Assembly: GCF_001577755.1 (NCBI RefSeq)
Contig: NZ_CP010776.1
Coordinates: 2,666,001 to 2,730,000, forward strand
Direction of reading: 5' to 3'
DNA: 64,000 nucleotides
From: Rufibacter sp. DG15C
Lineage (GTDB): Bacteria; Bacteroidota; Bacteroidia; Cytophagales; Hymenobacteraceae
Made by a program: the position numbers and the translations under genes. Numbering within the stretch: the stretch's first letter is position 1; each line of letters starts with the position of its first letter. Shown piece after piece: positions 42,399 to 50,350 of the stretch. The notes under the pieces were generated by a model. The model was given only the letters and a program-made list of their open reading frames with translations. It had not been told where the DNA came from and ran no database searches.

Positions 42399-42845
42399 AT
42401 GACTATGAAAGCTCTTTGGATATCTATGTTGGCGGCCGGTACACTCTTAACAGGCTGTAGCCAGAAAATAAGCATGGGCAATATGCCCTCGGTGGTTCAA
42501 AACGGCCTGAAAACCCAGTTTCCCAACGCAGCAAACCTGGAATGGGAAAAGAGTGGTAATTTGTTTGAAGCCGAGTTTGACGTAAACCAACAGGAGTACG
42601 CCGCCCTGGTGGACGCTACCGGTAAGGTGATGGCCGTAAAGCAGGAGATTGACGCGAGCCAGTTGCCTGCGCCCATCACCCAACAAATCCAGACCAGCCA
42701 CCAGGAGTATACCCTAGATGACGCTGAAAAGGTGGAACGCAATGGCCAGGTTTTCTATCAAGTGGAGTTGCAGAAACCCATGAGCGAACTCAAGCAAGTT
42801 TACACCGCCCAGGGAGCCACCAGCCCTGAGACGTTCTGGGACTAA
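42399..42845 (+). CDS. PepSY-like lipoprotein
   Basis: A 148-residue exported lipoprotein: MKALWISMLAAGTLLTGCSQ has a classic lipobox LTGC. The mature part (VVQNGLKTQFPNAANLEWEK, EAEFDVNQQEYAALVDATGKVMAVKQEIDASQLPAPI) matches the Bacteroidota PepSY-like fold, often found next to two-component systems and thought to be periplasmic inhibitory or sensing modules. Two in-frame ATG codons (42399, 42405) are possible. A near-match -7 box GATCTTTG lies about 30 bases upstream. Confidence 0.85.
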   Translation: MTMKALWISMLAAGTLLTGCSQKISMGNMPSVVQNGLKTQFPNAANLEWEKSGNLFEAEFDVNQQEYAALVDATGKVMAVKQEIDASQLPAPITQQIQTSHQEYTLDDAEKVERNGQVFYQVELQKPMSELKQVYTAQGATSPETFWD

Positions 42846-42862
42846 GTAAGAAACTGAGTTTT

Positions 42863-42900
42863 CGTTTTTGGCTTGTTTCAAAGGAAAGAAGCCAAAAACG
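42863..42900. repeat. TTTTTGGCCTG inverted repeat, copy 13, with a compensatory change
   Basis: Arms CGTTTTTGGCTTGTTTC and GAAAGAAGCCAAAAACG. Here GGCTT pairs with AAGCC, again altered on both sides. It starts 18 bases after the stop. Confidence 0.8.
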
Positions 42901-42982
42901 GAAGCCTTAACTTTATAAATGAGAGTAGAACTTGGCTCACATATTGGGCCGATTTTCAAATCCACCGTTAAACTAAAAAGCT

Positions 42983-43876
42983 ATGAAAACTATAAAAGGA
43001 ATGTTGTTGGGAGTAGTGCTGAGCACTTCCTTGTTTGGCTGTGACGCCTTGCAGGCAGACGCCAGAGGCAATGACAACGGTAAAAAAGGAAAGAAGGGCG
43101 CGGTAGAGGCAGCATCGCCGGCAGTAGCCATCGCCCAGAAATGGGACGTGCCCGAGATTCTCCGCGAAGTGTCCGGGATTGTGTATCTGGGCAATAACCA
43201 GTTTGCCTGCGTGCAGGATGAGGCCGGCGTAATTTTCTTGTACAACACCCAAACCGGGACCATTGACCGCCAGATTACCTTTGCCGCAGCGGGCGACTAC
43301 GAGGGCATTGCCCTAGTGGGCAACAACGCCTACGTGGTGCGCAGTGACGGGCAGTTGTTTGAGGTGACCAACATCCATACCTCGCAAAACCAGGTCACTG
43401 AGTTTCCTAGTGTATTGACCTCAGAGCACAACGTAGAAGGGTTAGGGTATGACCAGAAAAATAACCGCTTGCTGCTGGCCATTAAAGGACAGGAAGCCAA
43501 CAGCGCCACCTACAAAGGCGTGTATGCTTTTGACTTAAGTTCTAAGAAACTGTCCAAGGACCCGGTGTTTAAGCTGGACTTGAAAGACCCGCTGCTGTTC
43601 CAGAAAAAGCAGAAGAGCTTGAGCAAAGTGTGGCAGCCCTCAGAGATTGCCATCCACCCGGTGAGCGGTGATATTTACCTCACAGAGGCGTCCAATCCGC
43701 AGTTGTTCATTCTGCACCAGGACGGTAAAATCAAGAACCGCTTTGCCTTAAGCAAGTCTGAGTTCTACAAGCCAGAAGGGATTGCCTTCAGTCCGTCGGG
43801 GGACTTGTACATCTCCAATGAAGGGAAAAACGATGCCGGTAACATTTTGAAAGTGACGTTGAAAGACGTGCGATAA
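42983..43876 (+). CDS. SdiA-regulated-domain lipoprotein
   Basis: A 297-residue envelope protein. The signal ends in a lipobox-like LFGC followed by Asp. After a charged linker (GNDNGKKGKKGAVEAASP) comes a beta-propeller-like domain: EILREVSGIVYLGNNQFACVQDEAGVIF, GDYEGIALVGNNAYVVRSDGQLFEV, HNVEGLGYDQKNNRLLLAIKG and KPEGIAFSPSGDLYISNEGK. These match the SdiA-regulated (YjiK-like) family. Function is unknown; it may bind or hydrolyse a phosphorylated compound. It stands alone, bounded by repeat copies on both sides. Confidence 0.85.
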   Translation: MKTIKGMLLGVVLSTSLFGCDALQADARGNDNGKKGKKGAVEAASPAVAIAQKWDVPEILREVSGIVYLGNNQFACVQDEAGVIFLYNTQTGTIDRQITFAAAGDYEGIALVGNNAYVVRSDGQLFEVTNIHTSQNQVTEFPSVLTSEHNVEGLGYDQKNNRLLLAIKGQEANSATYKGVYAFDLSSKKLSKDPVFKLDLKDPLLFQKKQKSLSKVWQPSEIAIHPVSGDIYLTEASNPQLFILHQDGKIKNRFALSKSEFYKPEGIAFSPSGDLYISNEGKNDAGNILKVTLKDVR

Positions 43877-44230
43877 ATTAAAACTAAACCCTAGTTTTAA
43901 GCGGGGAACGTTTTTGGCCTGTTTTCTAGAAAGCAGACCAAAAACGCTCCCTTTTTTTGTGCGGTATTGGGATTGTTAGGAAATGAGAACGGCATATCCT
44001 TCTTCCTCTATCTCGGGGCTGGGTCCAAGTCGGAAAGTCCATTCACGGTATTCTTTCAGGAAATAGTACGCATTTATTTAGGCCATTGGCTTTACTTATT
44101 AAGGAAATACTATATTTTTAAGGAGTCTTGTAAACCGTTAAACCCTTAAGCGGTTGTAACATAACCGGCCCAGGGCAGAGCAGTTATCTCATTAGCAATA
44201 GAATTCACCTTATTAAGCAGATAGAATACT
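43877..44230 (+). other. 354-base spacer before the inositol-lipid operon
   Basis: It holds a repeat copy with a T7 tail at the left. At 44133-44155 there is a near-palindrome AACCGTTAA...TTAAGCGGTT. A near-match -7 box TATATTTT lies around 44111. A 60-codon open frame at 43967-44149 has no supporting feature and I do not count it. Confidence 0.5.
43904..43958 (+). repeat. TTTTTGGCCTG inverted repeat, copy 14, acting as a full terminator
   Basis: The core CGTTTTTGGCCTGTTTTC/GAAAGCAGACCAAAAACG is extended by GGG-A/T-CCC pairs in the flanks and followed directly by T7 (43952-43958). It starts 28 bases after the stop, and it is the clearest case where the repeat itself looks like an intrinsic terminator. 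Confidence 0.8.
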
Positions 44231-45556
44231 ATGGAATATGAAGTGAAAAAAGCCGAAGGCAAGCTAGGCATCCTCATCCCGGGCTTGGGCGCCGTTGCCA
44301 CCACCTTGATTGCCGGGGTAGAGGCCGTGAAAAAAGGCATCTCTCAACCCATTGGGTCGCTCACGCAGATGGGCAGAATACGGTTGGGCAAACGCACCGA
44401 AGGCCGTCATCCCCTCATCAAGGACTTTGTGCCCTTGGCCAACCTAGAAGACATCGTGTTTGGGGGCTGGGACGTGTACGCCGACAACGTGTTTGAAGCC
44501 GCGGTGAACGCCAAGGTGCTGGAGCCCATGTTGCTGCTCGCCGTAAAACCAGAGTTGGAGGCCCTTAAGCCCATGAAAGCGGTCTTTGACAAGTCTTACG
44601 CCAAAAACCTGGACGGCACGCACGTCAAAGAGGGCGCCAACAAGATGGAGCTGGCAGAGGCCTTGATGGAGGACATCCGCAGCTTTAAAGAAGACAACGG
44701 CTGTGACCGTTTGGTGATGGTGTGGTGCGGCTCTACAGAGAAATACATTGAGCAGAGTGCTTCGCATGAGACCATTGAGGCATTTGAAGAAGGGCTGTTG
44801 AACAACGATCCCAACATTGCGCCCAGCATGATTTACGCCTACGCGGCCATTAAAATGGGTGTGCCTTTCGCCAATGGCGCTCCTAATCTGTCTTGTGACA
44901 TTCCAGCGTTGGTAGACTATTCCAAAGAGCAAGAGGTGCCTATCTCGGGTAAGGACTTCAAAACCGGTCAGACCTTGATGAAAACCATCCTGGCGCCGGG
45001 TCTGCACGCCAGAGCCTTGGGCGTGAGGGGCTGGTTCTCCTCTAACATTCTGGGCAACCGCGATGGCTATGTGCTGGATGACCCAGACAACTTCAAAACC
45101 AAGGAAGTCTCCAAACTGAGCGTTTTGGATGAGATTTTCCGGCCGGAGTCTAACCCAGAACTGTATGGAGATATGTACCATAAGGTGCGCATCAACTACT
45201 ATCCACCGCACGGTGACAACAAAGAAAGCTGGGACAACATTGACATCTTCGGGTGGTTGGGCTACCAGATGCAGATCAAGATCAACTTCCTGTGCCGTGA
45301 CTCCATTTTGGCCGCGCCGCTGGTACTTGACCTGGCCTTGTTTTCTGATTTGGCCCAACGCGCCAACATGAGCGGCATTCAGGAGTGGCTGTCTTTCTAT
45401 TACAAGTCACCACAGACCGCCGAAGGCCTAGCGCCCGAGCATGACATCTTTAAGCAGCTCATGAAACTGCAGAACACCTTGCGCCACATGATGGGCGAAG
45501 ATCTAATCACGCACCTGGGTCTGGATTATTACCAGGATCTGGTAGAGTCTCTGTAA
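44231..45556 (+). CDS. ino1: Myo-inositol-1-phosphate synthase
   Basis: A 441-residue NAD-dependent cyclase that turns glucose-6-phosphate into inositol-1-phosphate. The Rossmann start is KLGILIPGLGAVATTLIAGVE, TQMGRIRLGKRTEG follows, and the catalytic region contains DFKTGQTLMKTILAPGLHARALGVRGWFSSNILGNRDGYVL, with the conserved lysines and SNILGN. It opens a four-gene run with a PgpA-like phosphatase, GtrA and a CDP-alcohol phosphatidyltransferase, which reads as a phosphatidylinositol pathway. The next gene begins directly after its stop. Confidence 0.94.
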   Translation: MEYEVKKAEGKLGILIPGLGAVATTLIAGVEAVKKGISQPIGSLTQMGRIRLGKRTEGRHPLIKDFVPLANLEDIVFGGWDVYADNVFEAAVNAKVLEPMLLLAVKPELEALKPMKAVFDKSYAKNLDGTHVKEGANKMELAEALMEDIRSFKEDNGCDRLVMVWCGSTEKYIEQSASHETIEAFEEGLLNNDPNIAPSMIYAYAAIKMGVPFANGAPNLSCDIPALVDYSKEQEVPISGKDFKTGQTLMKTILAPGLHARALGVRGWFSSNILGNRDGYVLDDPDNFKTKEVSKLSVLDEIFRPESNPELYGDMYHKVRINYYPPHGDNKESWDNIDIFGWLGYQMQIKINFLCRDSILAAPLVLDLALFSDLAQRANMSGIQEWLSFYYKSPQTAEGLAPEHDIFKQLMKLQNTLRHMMGEDLITHLGLDYYQDLVESL

Positions 45557-46015
45557 ATGATAAAAGCGCACTACCTCATTTCTTCTACGCTGGGCATAGG
45601 CTATCTGGGCAAGGGCGGCGGTACGGTGGCGGCCGTGGTTACTTGTCTGGTCTGGTATGCGGTGCAAGCCAACGGAAATGAGGTAGTGCTTTTTCAATTC
45701 TTAGTCACTCTGTTCGTGACGCTGTTGGGCATCTGGTCAGCCAACCAGGTAGAGCCCTTCTGGGGCAAGGATGATAAGAAAGTGGTGATTGACGAGGTGG
45801 CGGGTATGTGCATTAGTTTAATCGCGGTGCCGCTGACCTGGCCCTATTTACTCGCGGCGCTGGTGCTTTTCCGGTTTTTTGACATTGCCAAGCCGCTCTT
45901 TATTAGAAAAGCAGAACAAGTGAAAGGTGGTTGGGGCGTGATGTTAGATGACGTGCTGGCGGGCATCTATGCCAATTTGGTGGTGCAGGCGGTGCTTTAT
46001 TTTAATTTGTTCTAG
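45557..46015 (+). CDS. pgpA: Phosphatidylglycerophosphatase A-like lipid phosphatase
   Basis: A 152-residue membrane protein with about four helices. LISSTLGIGYLGKGGGTVAAVV is the PgpA N-terminus. The acidic site is DDKKVVIDEVAGMCISL, and FRFFDIAKPLFIRKAEQVKGGWGVMLDDVLAGIYANL carries the conserved DDVLAG. In this operon it more likely removes phosphate from phosphatidylinositol-phosphate than from PGP, as proposed for similar Bacteroides loci; this is by context. No gap separates it from ino1. Confidence 0.9.
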   Translation: MIKAHYLISSTLGIGYLGKGGGTVAAVVTCLVWYAVQANGNEVVLFQFLVTLFVTLLGIWSANQVEPFWGKDDKKVVIDEVAGMCISLIAVPLTWPYLLAALVLFRFFDIAKPLFIRKAEQVKGGWGVMLDDVLAGIYANLVVQAVLYFNLF

Positions 46016-46016
46016 T

Positions 46017-46388
46017 ATGCTCACTTTCCTGAAAGCACAAACAGCTGCCATGATTGCCACCGGAATAGACTTTCTGGTGACCATTGTAGTGGTTGAGACT
46101 TTGGGCTTCTGGTATGTGCTGGGCACCATGGTGGGCACCATTTCTGGCGGGCTGTTTAATTTTACGGTCAATAGAAAATGGGTGTTTCAGCCGGAAGGCA
46201 AGAGTGCCAGAGCGCAGGCAGCTAAGTACATCATGGTTTGGCTGGGGAGCATGTTGCTGAATGCCGCGGGGGTGTATCTGCTTACCCAGTATACAGGACT
46301 AGTGTATGTTATTTCAAAGGTGGTCACCACTATTTTTGTGGGCGTAGGCTACAATTACCACTTGCAGAAGAAATTCGTTTTTAGATAG
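46017..46388 (+). CDS. GtrA-family membrane protein
   Basis: A 123-residue protein with four helices. TGIDFLVTIVVVETLGFWYVLGTMVGTISGGLFNFTVNRKWVF is the classic GtrA first half, and YVISKVVTTIFVGVGYNYHLQKKFVF the second. GtrA proteins are thought to flip lipid-linked sugars. The start is the ATG at 46017, one base after the pgpA stop; a longer frame (from 45948) only overlaps pgpA. In an inositol-lipid operon it may move an inositol or mannosyl lipid across the membrane, but this is inference. Confidence 0.88.
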   Translation: MLTFLKAQTAAMIATGIDFLVTIVVVETLGFWYVLGTMVGTISGGLFNFTVNRKWVFQPEGKSARAQAAKYIMVWLGSMLLNAAGVYLLTQYTGLVYVISKVVTTIFVGVGYNYHLQKKFVFR

Positions 46389-46444
46389 AGTTGGCTTCTG
46401 TCTATTGCATTATTTACCACCGTTTTAACAAGAACCCAAGACGT

Positions 46445-47224
46445 ATGAGCACTGAGGAAAAAGCCTGGAAACGATTTTTACAGCAGGGCATCTACTACAT
46501 TGTCAATCCCTTTGTGCGGTTGTTGATTAAACTGGGTTTTACGCCCAACGCCGTAACCATGACGGGCTTTATTATGAACATTGGGGTGGCCGTGCTCTTC
46601 ATCATCGCCGCCGAAGACGAGAACCGGGCCAACTACGCGTATGTGGGCTGGGCTGGGTTTCTGATTATGATGGCTGGTTTGTTTGACATGCTGGACGGGC
46701 AGGTGGCACGCATGGGCAATATGGGTTCTACCTTCGGGGCGCTGTTTGATTCTGTCTTAGACCGTTATTCAGAACTGGTCATGTTTTTGGGCATCTGCTA
46801 TTACCTCATCGCCCATGATTATTTCCTGAGTTCTCTGTTCGCGTTTGTGGCCTTGATTGGGTCTATGATGGTGAGCTACACCCGCGCCCGCGCCGAAGGC
46901 CTGGGCATAGAATGCAAAGGCGGTTTCTTCCAGCGGCCAGAACGCGTGGTCGTGATTGCCCTTGCCGGAATGTTCTGCGGCTTGACGTCCTATCTGTTCG
47001 GGGATTTTAAGCTGTACATTCCGGGCGTACCGTTCTCCGTGTTTGAGACCATGTCTGTGTTCACGTTCCCATTGGCTATTCTGGCGGTGTTCACCAACGT
47101 CACGGCTTTTTCCAGGTTAATGGGTGCCAAGAAATCTCTGGAGGAAAAAGAAGCCGCTGACTTGCGTCAGAAAACCGTCCGGTCCTTTGAGCCCATCAAT
47201 GAAAACACCGTTACTCCGGTTTGA
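46445..47224 (+). CDS. CDP-alcohol phosphatidyltransferase (phosphatidylinositol-phosphate synthase candidate)
   Basis: A 259-residue inner-membrane enzyme with about six helices. The full catalytic motif is present: DGQVARMGNMGSTFGALFD then SVLD, with all four aspartates. SYTRARAEGLG later resembles PIP-synthase type members. With ino1 upstream it probably joins inositol-phosphate to CDP-diacylglycerol. The frame opens at a TTG (46391), but that extension lacks family features; the ATG at 46445 begins STEEKAWKRFLQQG. Its 3' end overlaps the convergent phosphodiesterase gene by 14 bases. Confidence 0.88.
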   Translation: MSTEEKAWKRFLQQGIYYIVNPFVRLLIKLGFTPNAVTMTGFIMNIGVAVLFIIAAEDENRANYAYVGWAGFLIMMAGLFDMLDGQVARMGNMGSTFGALFDSVLDRYSELVMFLGICYYLIAHDYFLSSLFAFVALIGSMMVSYTRARAEGLGIECKGGFFQRPERVVVIALAGMFCGLTSYLFGDFKLYIPGVPFSVFETMSVFTFPLAILAVFTNVTAFSRLMGAKKSLEEKEAADLRQKTVRSFEPINENTVTPV

Positions 47225-48188
47225 CCTTCTCACGCAATAGTTCCAGCATGGGCTCGCCGTCCCGTTTGGGAATGGGGAAGTTGAGCAGTTCAGCGATGGT
47301 GGCGGCTACGTCTACTTGAGACCGGGCAATGGTAGGCGTAAAGCCTTGCTTGACATCGGGCCCCAGCATCAGCAAACTTATATGTCTACAGCCTTCGCAT
47401 AGGTCACCGTGCTCATTATAGCCGTTCCCGTTGTGCCGGCCGTGGTCATTGGTGATGATGAGGGTAGTGTTGTTTTTGTAGACAGAATCCTGTTGCAGCC
47501 ACTTCCATAGATCATAGGCATAGGTGTCACTTTGCCTAATGGCTTTCAAATACCCTACCCATTGCTCGGCGTGCGCCTGGCTGTCTGGTTCCTTTAAGTT
47601 AATGAGCACTAGCTTAGGATGGTGCATTGTCAGAATCTCCTTGGCCTTGCGCAACGTGACTGCATCTTCTCTATAGCCTGTACCAAGTCCGTTGTTGCCG
47701 CAATTGGTGGAAGGCGCAAACTGGGCGGCTGGTTCAGTAGACTCGGTTTTGGCCAGAATCTCCAATTTGTCTTTGCTGGTAATGATCCAGGCTTGCGTGG
47801 CAGGTTCTTTGGTGTGCTGCAGGTAATAATGGAAGACCGATGGATGATTAGGAATTTGAGAGCCGTTGTTGCTCAGGTATTGGTAATTGCCTGTGGTAAG
47901 CGCCACATGGCCGGGATTGGTTAATGTCTTGCCTTGGTTGTAAAACTTTGGATGAAAAACCCCCTGCGGGGCCAAGCGCTGAGCCATGTTAGGGATGAAG
48001 GAACGGTCAGAATCTCCCCAGGTATCTGAGAACCGCACGCCATCTATCACCAGCACCACCACATGTTTGGTTTGGTAGGCGCGCGTGGGAGACTGCATGA
48101 CCAAGGCCTTGTTCTGTTTGCAGGACGCTGCTCCCAGTAGCAAAACCCAAGCGCAGATCCAAAACCAATTTCTAGAGTATCTCTTCAT
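47211..48188 (-). CDS. Alkaline-phosphatase-superfamily phosphodiesterase lipoprotein
   Basis: A 325-residue protein. The signal ends LLLGAASCKQ, a probable lipobox. HVVVLVIDGVRFSDTWGDSDRSFIPNMAQRLAPQGVFH carries the first metal Asp and the nucleophile-region, TTLIITNDHGRHNGNG the metal-binding DH, and NEHGDLCEGCRHISLLMLGPDV the last His. This is the nucleotide pyrophosphatase/sulfatase-like fold; substrate unknown. The ATG at 48188 was chosen because the frame upstream (to 48263) lacks a signal. It converges on and overlaps the CDP-alcohol transferase gene, so the two may interfere at the RNA level. Confidence 0.85.
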   Translation of the reverse strand: MKRYSRNWFWICAWVLLLGAASCKQNKALVMQSPTRAYQTKHVVVLVIDGVRFSDTWGDSDRSFIPNMAQRLAPQGVFHPKFYNQGKTLTNPGHVALTTGNYQYLSNNGSQIPNHPSVFHYYLQHTKEPATQAWIITSKDKLEILAKTESTEPAAQFAPSTNCGNNGLGTGYREDAVTLRKAKEILTMHHPKLVLINLKEPDSQAHAEQWVGYLKAIRQSDTYAYDLWKWLQQDSVYKNNTTLIITNDHGRHNGNGYNEHGDLCEGCRHISLLMLGPDVKQGFTPTIARSQVDVAATIAELLNFPIPKRDGEPMLELLREKVKPE

Positions 48189-48266
48189 GTTGTCGGTGCC
48201 TTGCCTCTCACTTTTTACGCAAATCAGAAATCCAAGCCTACCCAGACCAAGGTAACTATTCAAGAC

Positions 48267-48302
48267 CGTTTTTAGGCTAATTTCTGGAAATCAAGCCAAA
48301 AC
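48267..48302. repeat. TTTTTGGCCTG inverted repeat, copy 15
   Basis: Arms CGTTTTTAGGCTAATTTC and GAAATCAAGCCAAAAC. Its last base touches the stop codon of the GH3 gene on the minus strand. Confidence 0.75.
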
Positions 48303-50104
48303 TAAAGTCCCTTCCCGTATTTGAAATGCTTGTTCACGGTGACGGGCAACTTGCCGGCGGGTTCTAACCTGCCCAGTACCAAAGAGGCCGCCGCTACTTG
48401 GATGGCGGGCAGTTGCTGGTACCCTACCAAAATGGAAGTAGCCTGATGAATATCCTGAAAGTGGTCTAAGGTATAGGCATTGTCAAAAAGTACCACCACG
48501 CTGCGTTTTTTTCTGGCCAGTTCATTGATGAGTGCCCGGTCCTCAGGGCCCAAGCCCAAGCTGTTGCTAGGCCTAATGCTGGGGCCATAAATGCTGAGGA
48601 TGATGAGGTCATGTTTGAGCAGGTCTTTCCTGAGCTGTTTGATATATTTGGGATTACTCTTGCGCGGCAAGAAAAACTCTTTGACCGCCAACTGCCGCTT
48701 TATTCGCTCCTGAAACACGGTGCTGCTGGTGGCGCCTACCGCCAGGCTGGCAATGCTTCGGCGCTTCTTATGTTCCACCGGTATTTGGTGCTTCTTGTTT
48801 TTGAGCAGGGTCAGGGAGCCTTCGGCTAGGCGGCGTAGGGTTTCATGTGCTCTGGACCGGTTCAGGTCCTGGTAGAGGCTGTCTAACTCTACGGGTTGGT
48901 ATTTGTTCAGGCCCACCCAATGCTTGGCGGCCAGCACCTTCTTGCATTTCCGGTCAATGTCTTTCTGGCTCAGCCGTCCCTGCCGGATGGCTTGTTTGAT
49001 GGCGGCCAGCGCCTTGGGTACGCTCACCAGACGTTCAATCACGTCGTTGCCCGCCTCTAGAGCCATCACTTCGGCCTCGCCGGGTTTAAAGTATTTGGTC
49101 ACGCCTTTCATGACCATGGCATCTGTGAAGATAAGGCCGGCAAAATCTAGTTCCTTGCGCAGCAGATTGGTCACGATAGGCTTAGACAAAGAGGCCGGCA
49201 GGTTGGCGGTGGAGTCTAGCTTGGGCATGTGAATATGGCCTACCATCATGCCGCCCACGCCGCTCTGGATTAAATGCCTGAATGGGTACAACTCCAGAGA
49301 ATCCAGCCGATCTCGGCCGTAGGGGATGATGGGCAGGTCATGGTGCGAGTCAACGTTGGTGTCACCGTGGCCGGGAAAATGCTTGGCAGTGGCAATGATG
49401 CCGTTGTCCTGCATGCCCAGCATCTGCGCCAGACTCTTAGAACTCACGTCCTCCTTGTTTTCCCCAAAGGCCCTATATGAGATAATGGGGTTCTGGGGGT
49501 TGTTGTTCACGTCCACCACCGGCGCGAAGTTCAGATGCATGCCCAACCGCTTGAATTCATAGGCCATCTCGGCGCCCATGCGGTAAATCAAGCTGTCATT
49601 GTTGATGGCCCCCAGCAACATGGGCAGCGGGTATTGCATGGCGCTGTCCATGCGCATGCCCACGCCGCTTTCGGCGTCCATGCCAATGAGCATGGGTACT
49701 TTGGAGGCGGCCTGTAGTTTGTTGGTGAGCTTGGCCTGCCGTACCGGCCCGCCCTGAAAGAAAATCAAACCGCCCACTTTGTAGCGCTTAACTAGGTTCA
49801 GGACGTCTTCTTCGTGCTTGGGGCCTTGGTTGGAGAAGACCTCAATCATCATGAGCTGGGTGATGCGCTCATCTGGGCTCATCCTTTGGAAGACAGAATC
49901 CACCCATTTGTTTTTTCTGTTTAGGGCCGTGATAAGGGCATTGGGGTATTTGATGGTGTCTTCGGGCTCAATATTGGTGGGTTTGAAGACCACGGTATGG
50001 TGCACCGGTTTTTCCTTTTTACACGACCAGGTAGACAACGCCAAAAGGGCCAGCAGAACAGCGTAAAGGCAGTAGGAAAGGGTTTTGGTTGGGGCAGAAA
50101 ACAT
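48302..50104 (-). CDS. Glycoside hydrolase family 3 (NagZ-like beta-N-acetylhexosaminidase)
   Basis: A 600-residue exported enzyme. An N-terminal hydrophobic signal (YAVLLALLALSTWSCKK) ends at a Cys with an imperfect lipobox. The TIM-barrel shows FAPVVDVNNNPQNPIISYRAFGE and ATAKHFPGHGDTNVDSHHDLP, the NagZ KHFPGHGDT..DSH motif with the catalytic His, and FAGLIFTDAMVMKGV with the nucleophile Asp. A C-terminal alpha/beta domain follows. Bacteroidota relatives often add a beta-lactamase-like domain, absent here. The ATG at 50104 was chosen; a longer frame (to 50311) is translated from a repeat copy. Likely role: peptidoglycan recycling in the periplasm. Confidence 0.92.
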   Translation of the reverse strand: MFSAPTKTLSYCLYAVLLALLALSTWSCKKEKPVHHTVVFKPTNIEPEDTIKYPNALITALNRKNKWVDSVFQRMSPDERITQLMMIEVFSNQGPKHEEDVLNLVKRYKVGGLIFFQGGPVRQAKLTNKLQAASKVPMLIGMDAESGVGMRMDSAMQYPLPMLLGAINNDSLIYRMGAEMAYEFKRLGMHLNFAPVVDVNNNPQNPIISYRAFGENKEDVSSKSLAQMLGMQDNGIIATAKHFPGHGDTNVDSHHDLPIIPYGRDRLDSLELYPFRHLIQSGVGGMMVGHIHMPKLDSTANLPASLSKPIVTNLLRKELDFAGLIFTDAMVMKGVTKYFKPGEAEVMALEAGNDVIERLVSVPKALAAIKQAIRQGRLSQKDIDRKCKKVLAAKHWVGLNKYQPVELDSLYQDLNRSRAHETLRRLAEGSLTLLKNKKHQIPVEHKKRRSIASLAVGATSSTVFQERIKRQLAVKEFFLPRKSNPKYIKQLRKDLLKHDLIILSIYGPSIRPSNSLGLGPEDRALINELARKKRSVVVLFDNAYTLDHFQDIHQATSILVGYQQLPAIQVAAASLVLGRLEPAGKLPVTVNKHFKYGKGL

Positions 50105-50250
50105 GGGAGTACGTAGGTTTGCCAAAATAGCATCGGCATGGACTTGTACTGTCAATGCAACGTAAGAGTTGCGGCCAAGGCCCGTTGTTAAACTTCTTCT
50201 GTTCTGCTTAGAAATTCTAATTGAATTGGATAGGCCAACAGAAAATGCTC

Positions 50251-50298
50251 TTCTTCGTTTTTGGCCTAATTTCCAGAAAACAGCCCAAAAACGAAGAA
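50251..50298. repeat. TTTTTGGCCTG inverted repeat, copy 16, with extended stem
   Basis: Core CGTTTTTGGCCTAATTTCC / GAAAACAGCCCAAAAACG plus five further pairs in the flanks (TTCTT/AAGAA). It lies 53 bases past the stop of the dienelactone hydrolase gene on the minus strand. Confidence 0.8.
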
Positions 50299-50350
50299 GA
50301 GGAAGCTGCATGCCGCCACTTCCTCTTCCTGTAAGATTTGTAAGGCCTTC

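Noticed and set aside
43967-44149. 60-codon open frame before ino1
   Set aside because: No motif, no neighbour coupling and codon use unlike the core; likely chance.
44444-45358. 304-codon antisense frame within ino1
   Set aside because: Long, but entirely inside a certain gene on the other strand and rich in His/Val/Gln without a recognisable domain.
50105-50311. Long N-terminal extension of the GH3 open frame
   Set aside because: The added residues are translated from a repeat copy and the spacer; the signal peptide starts at the ATG at 50104.
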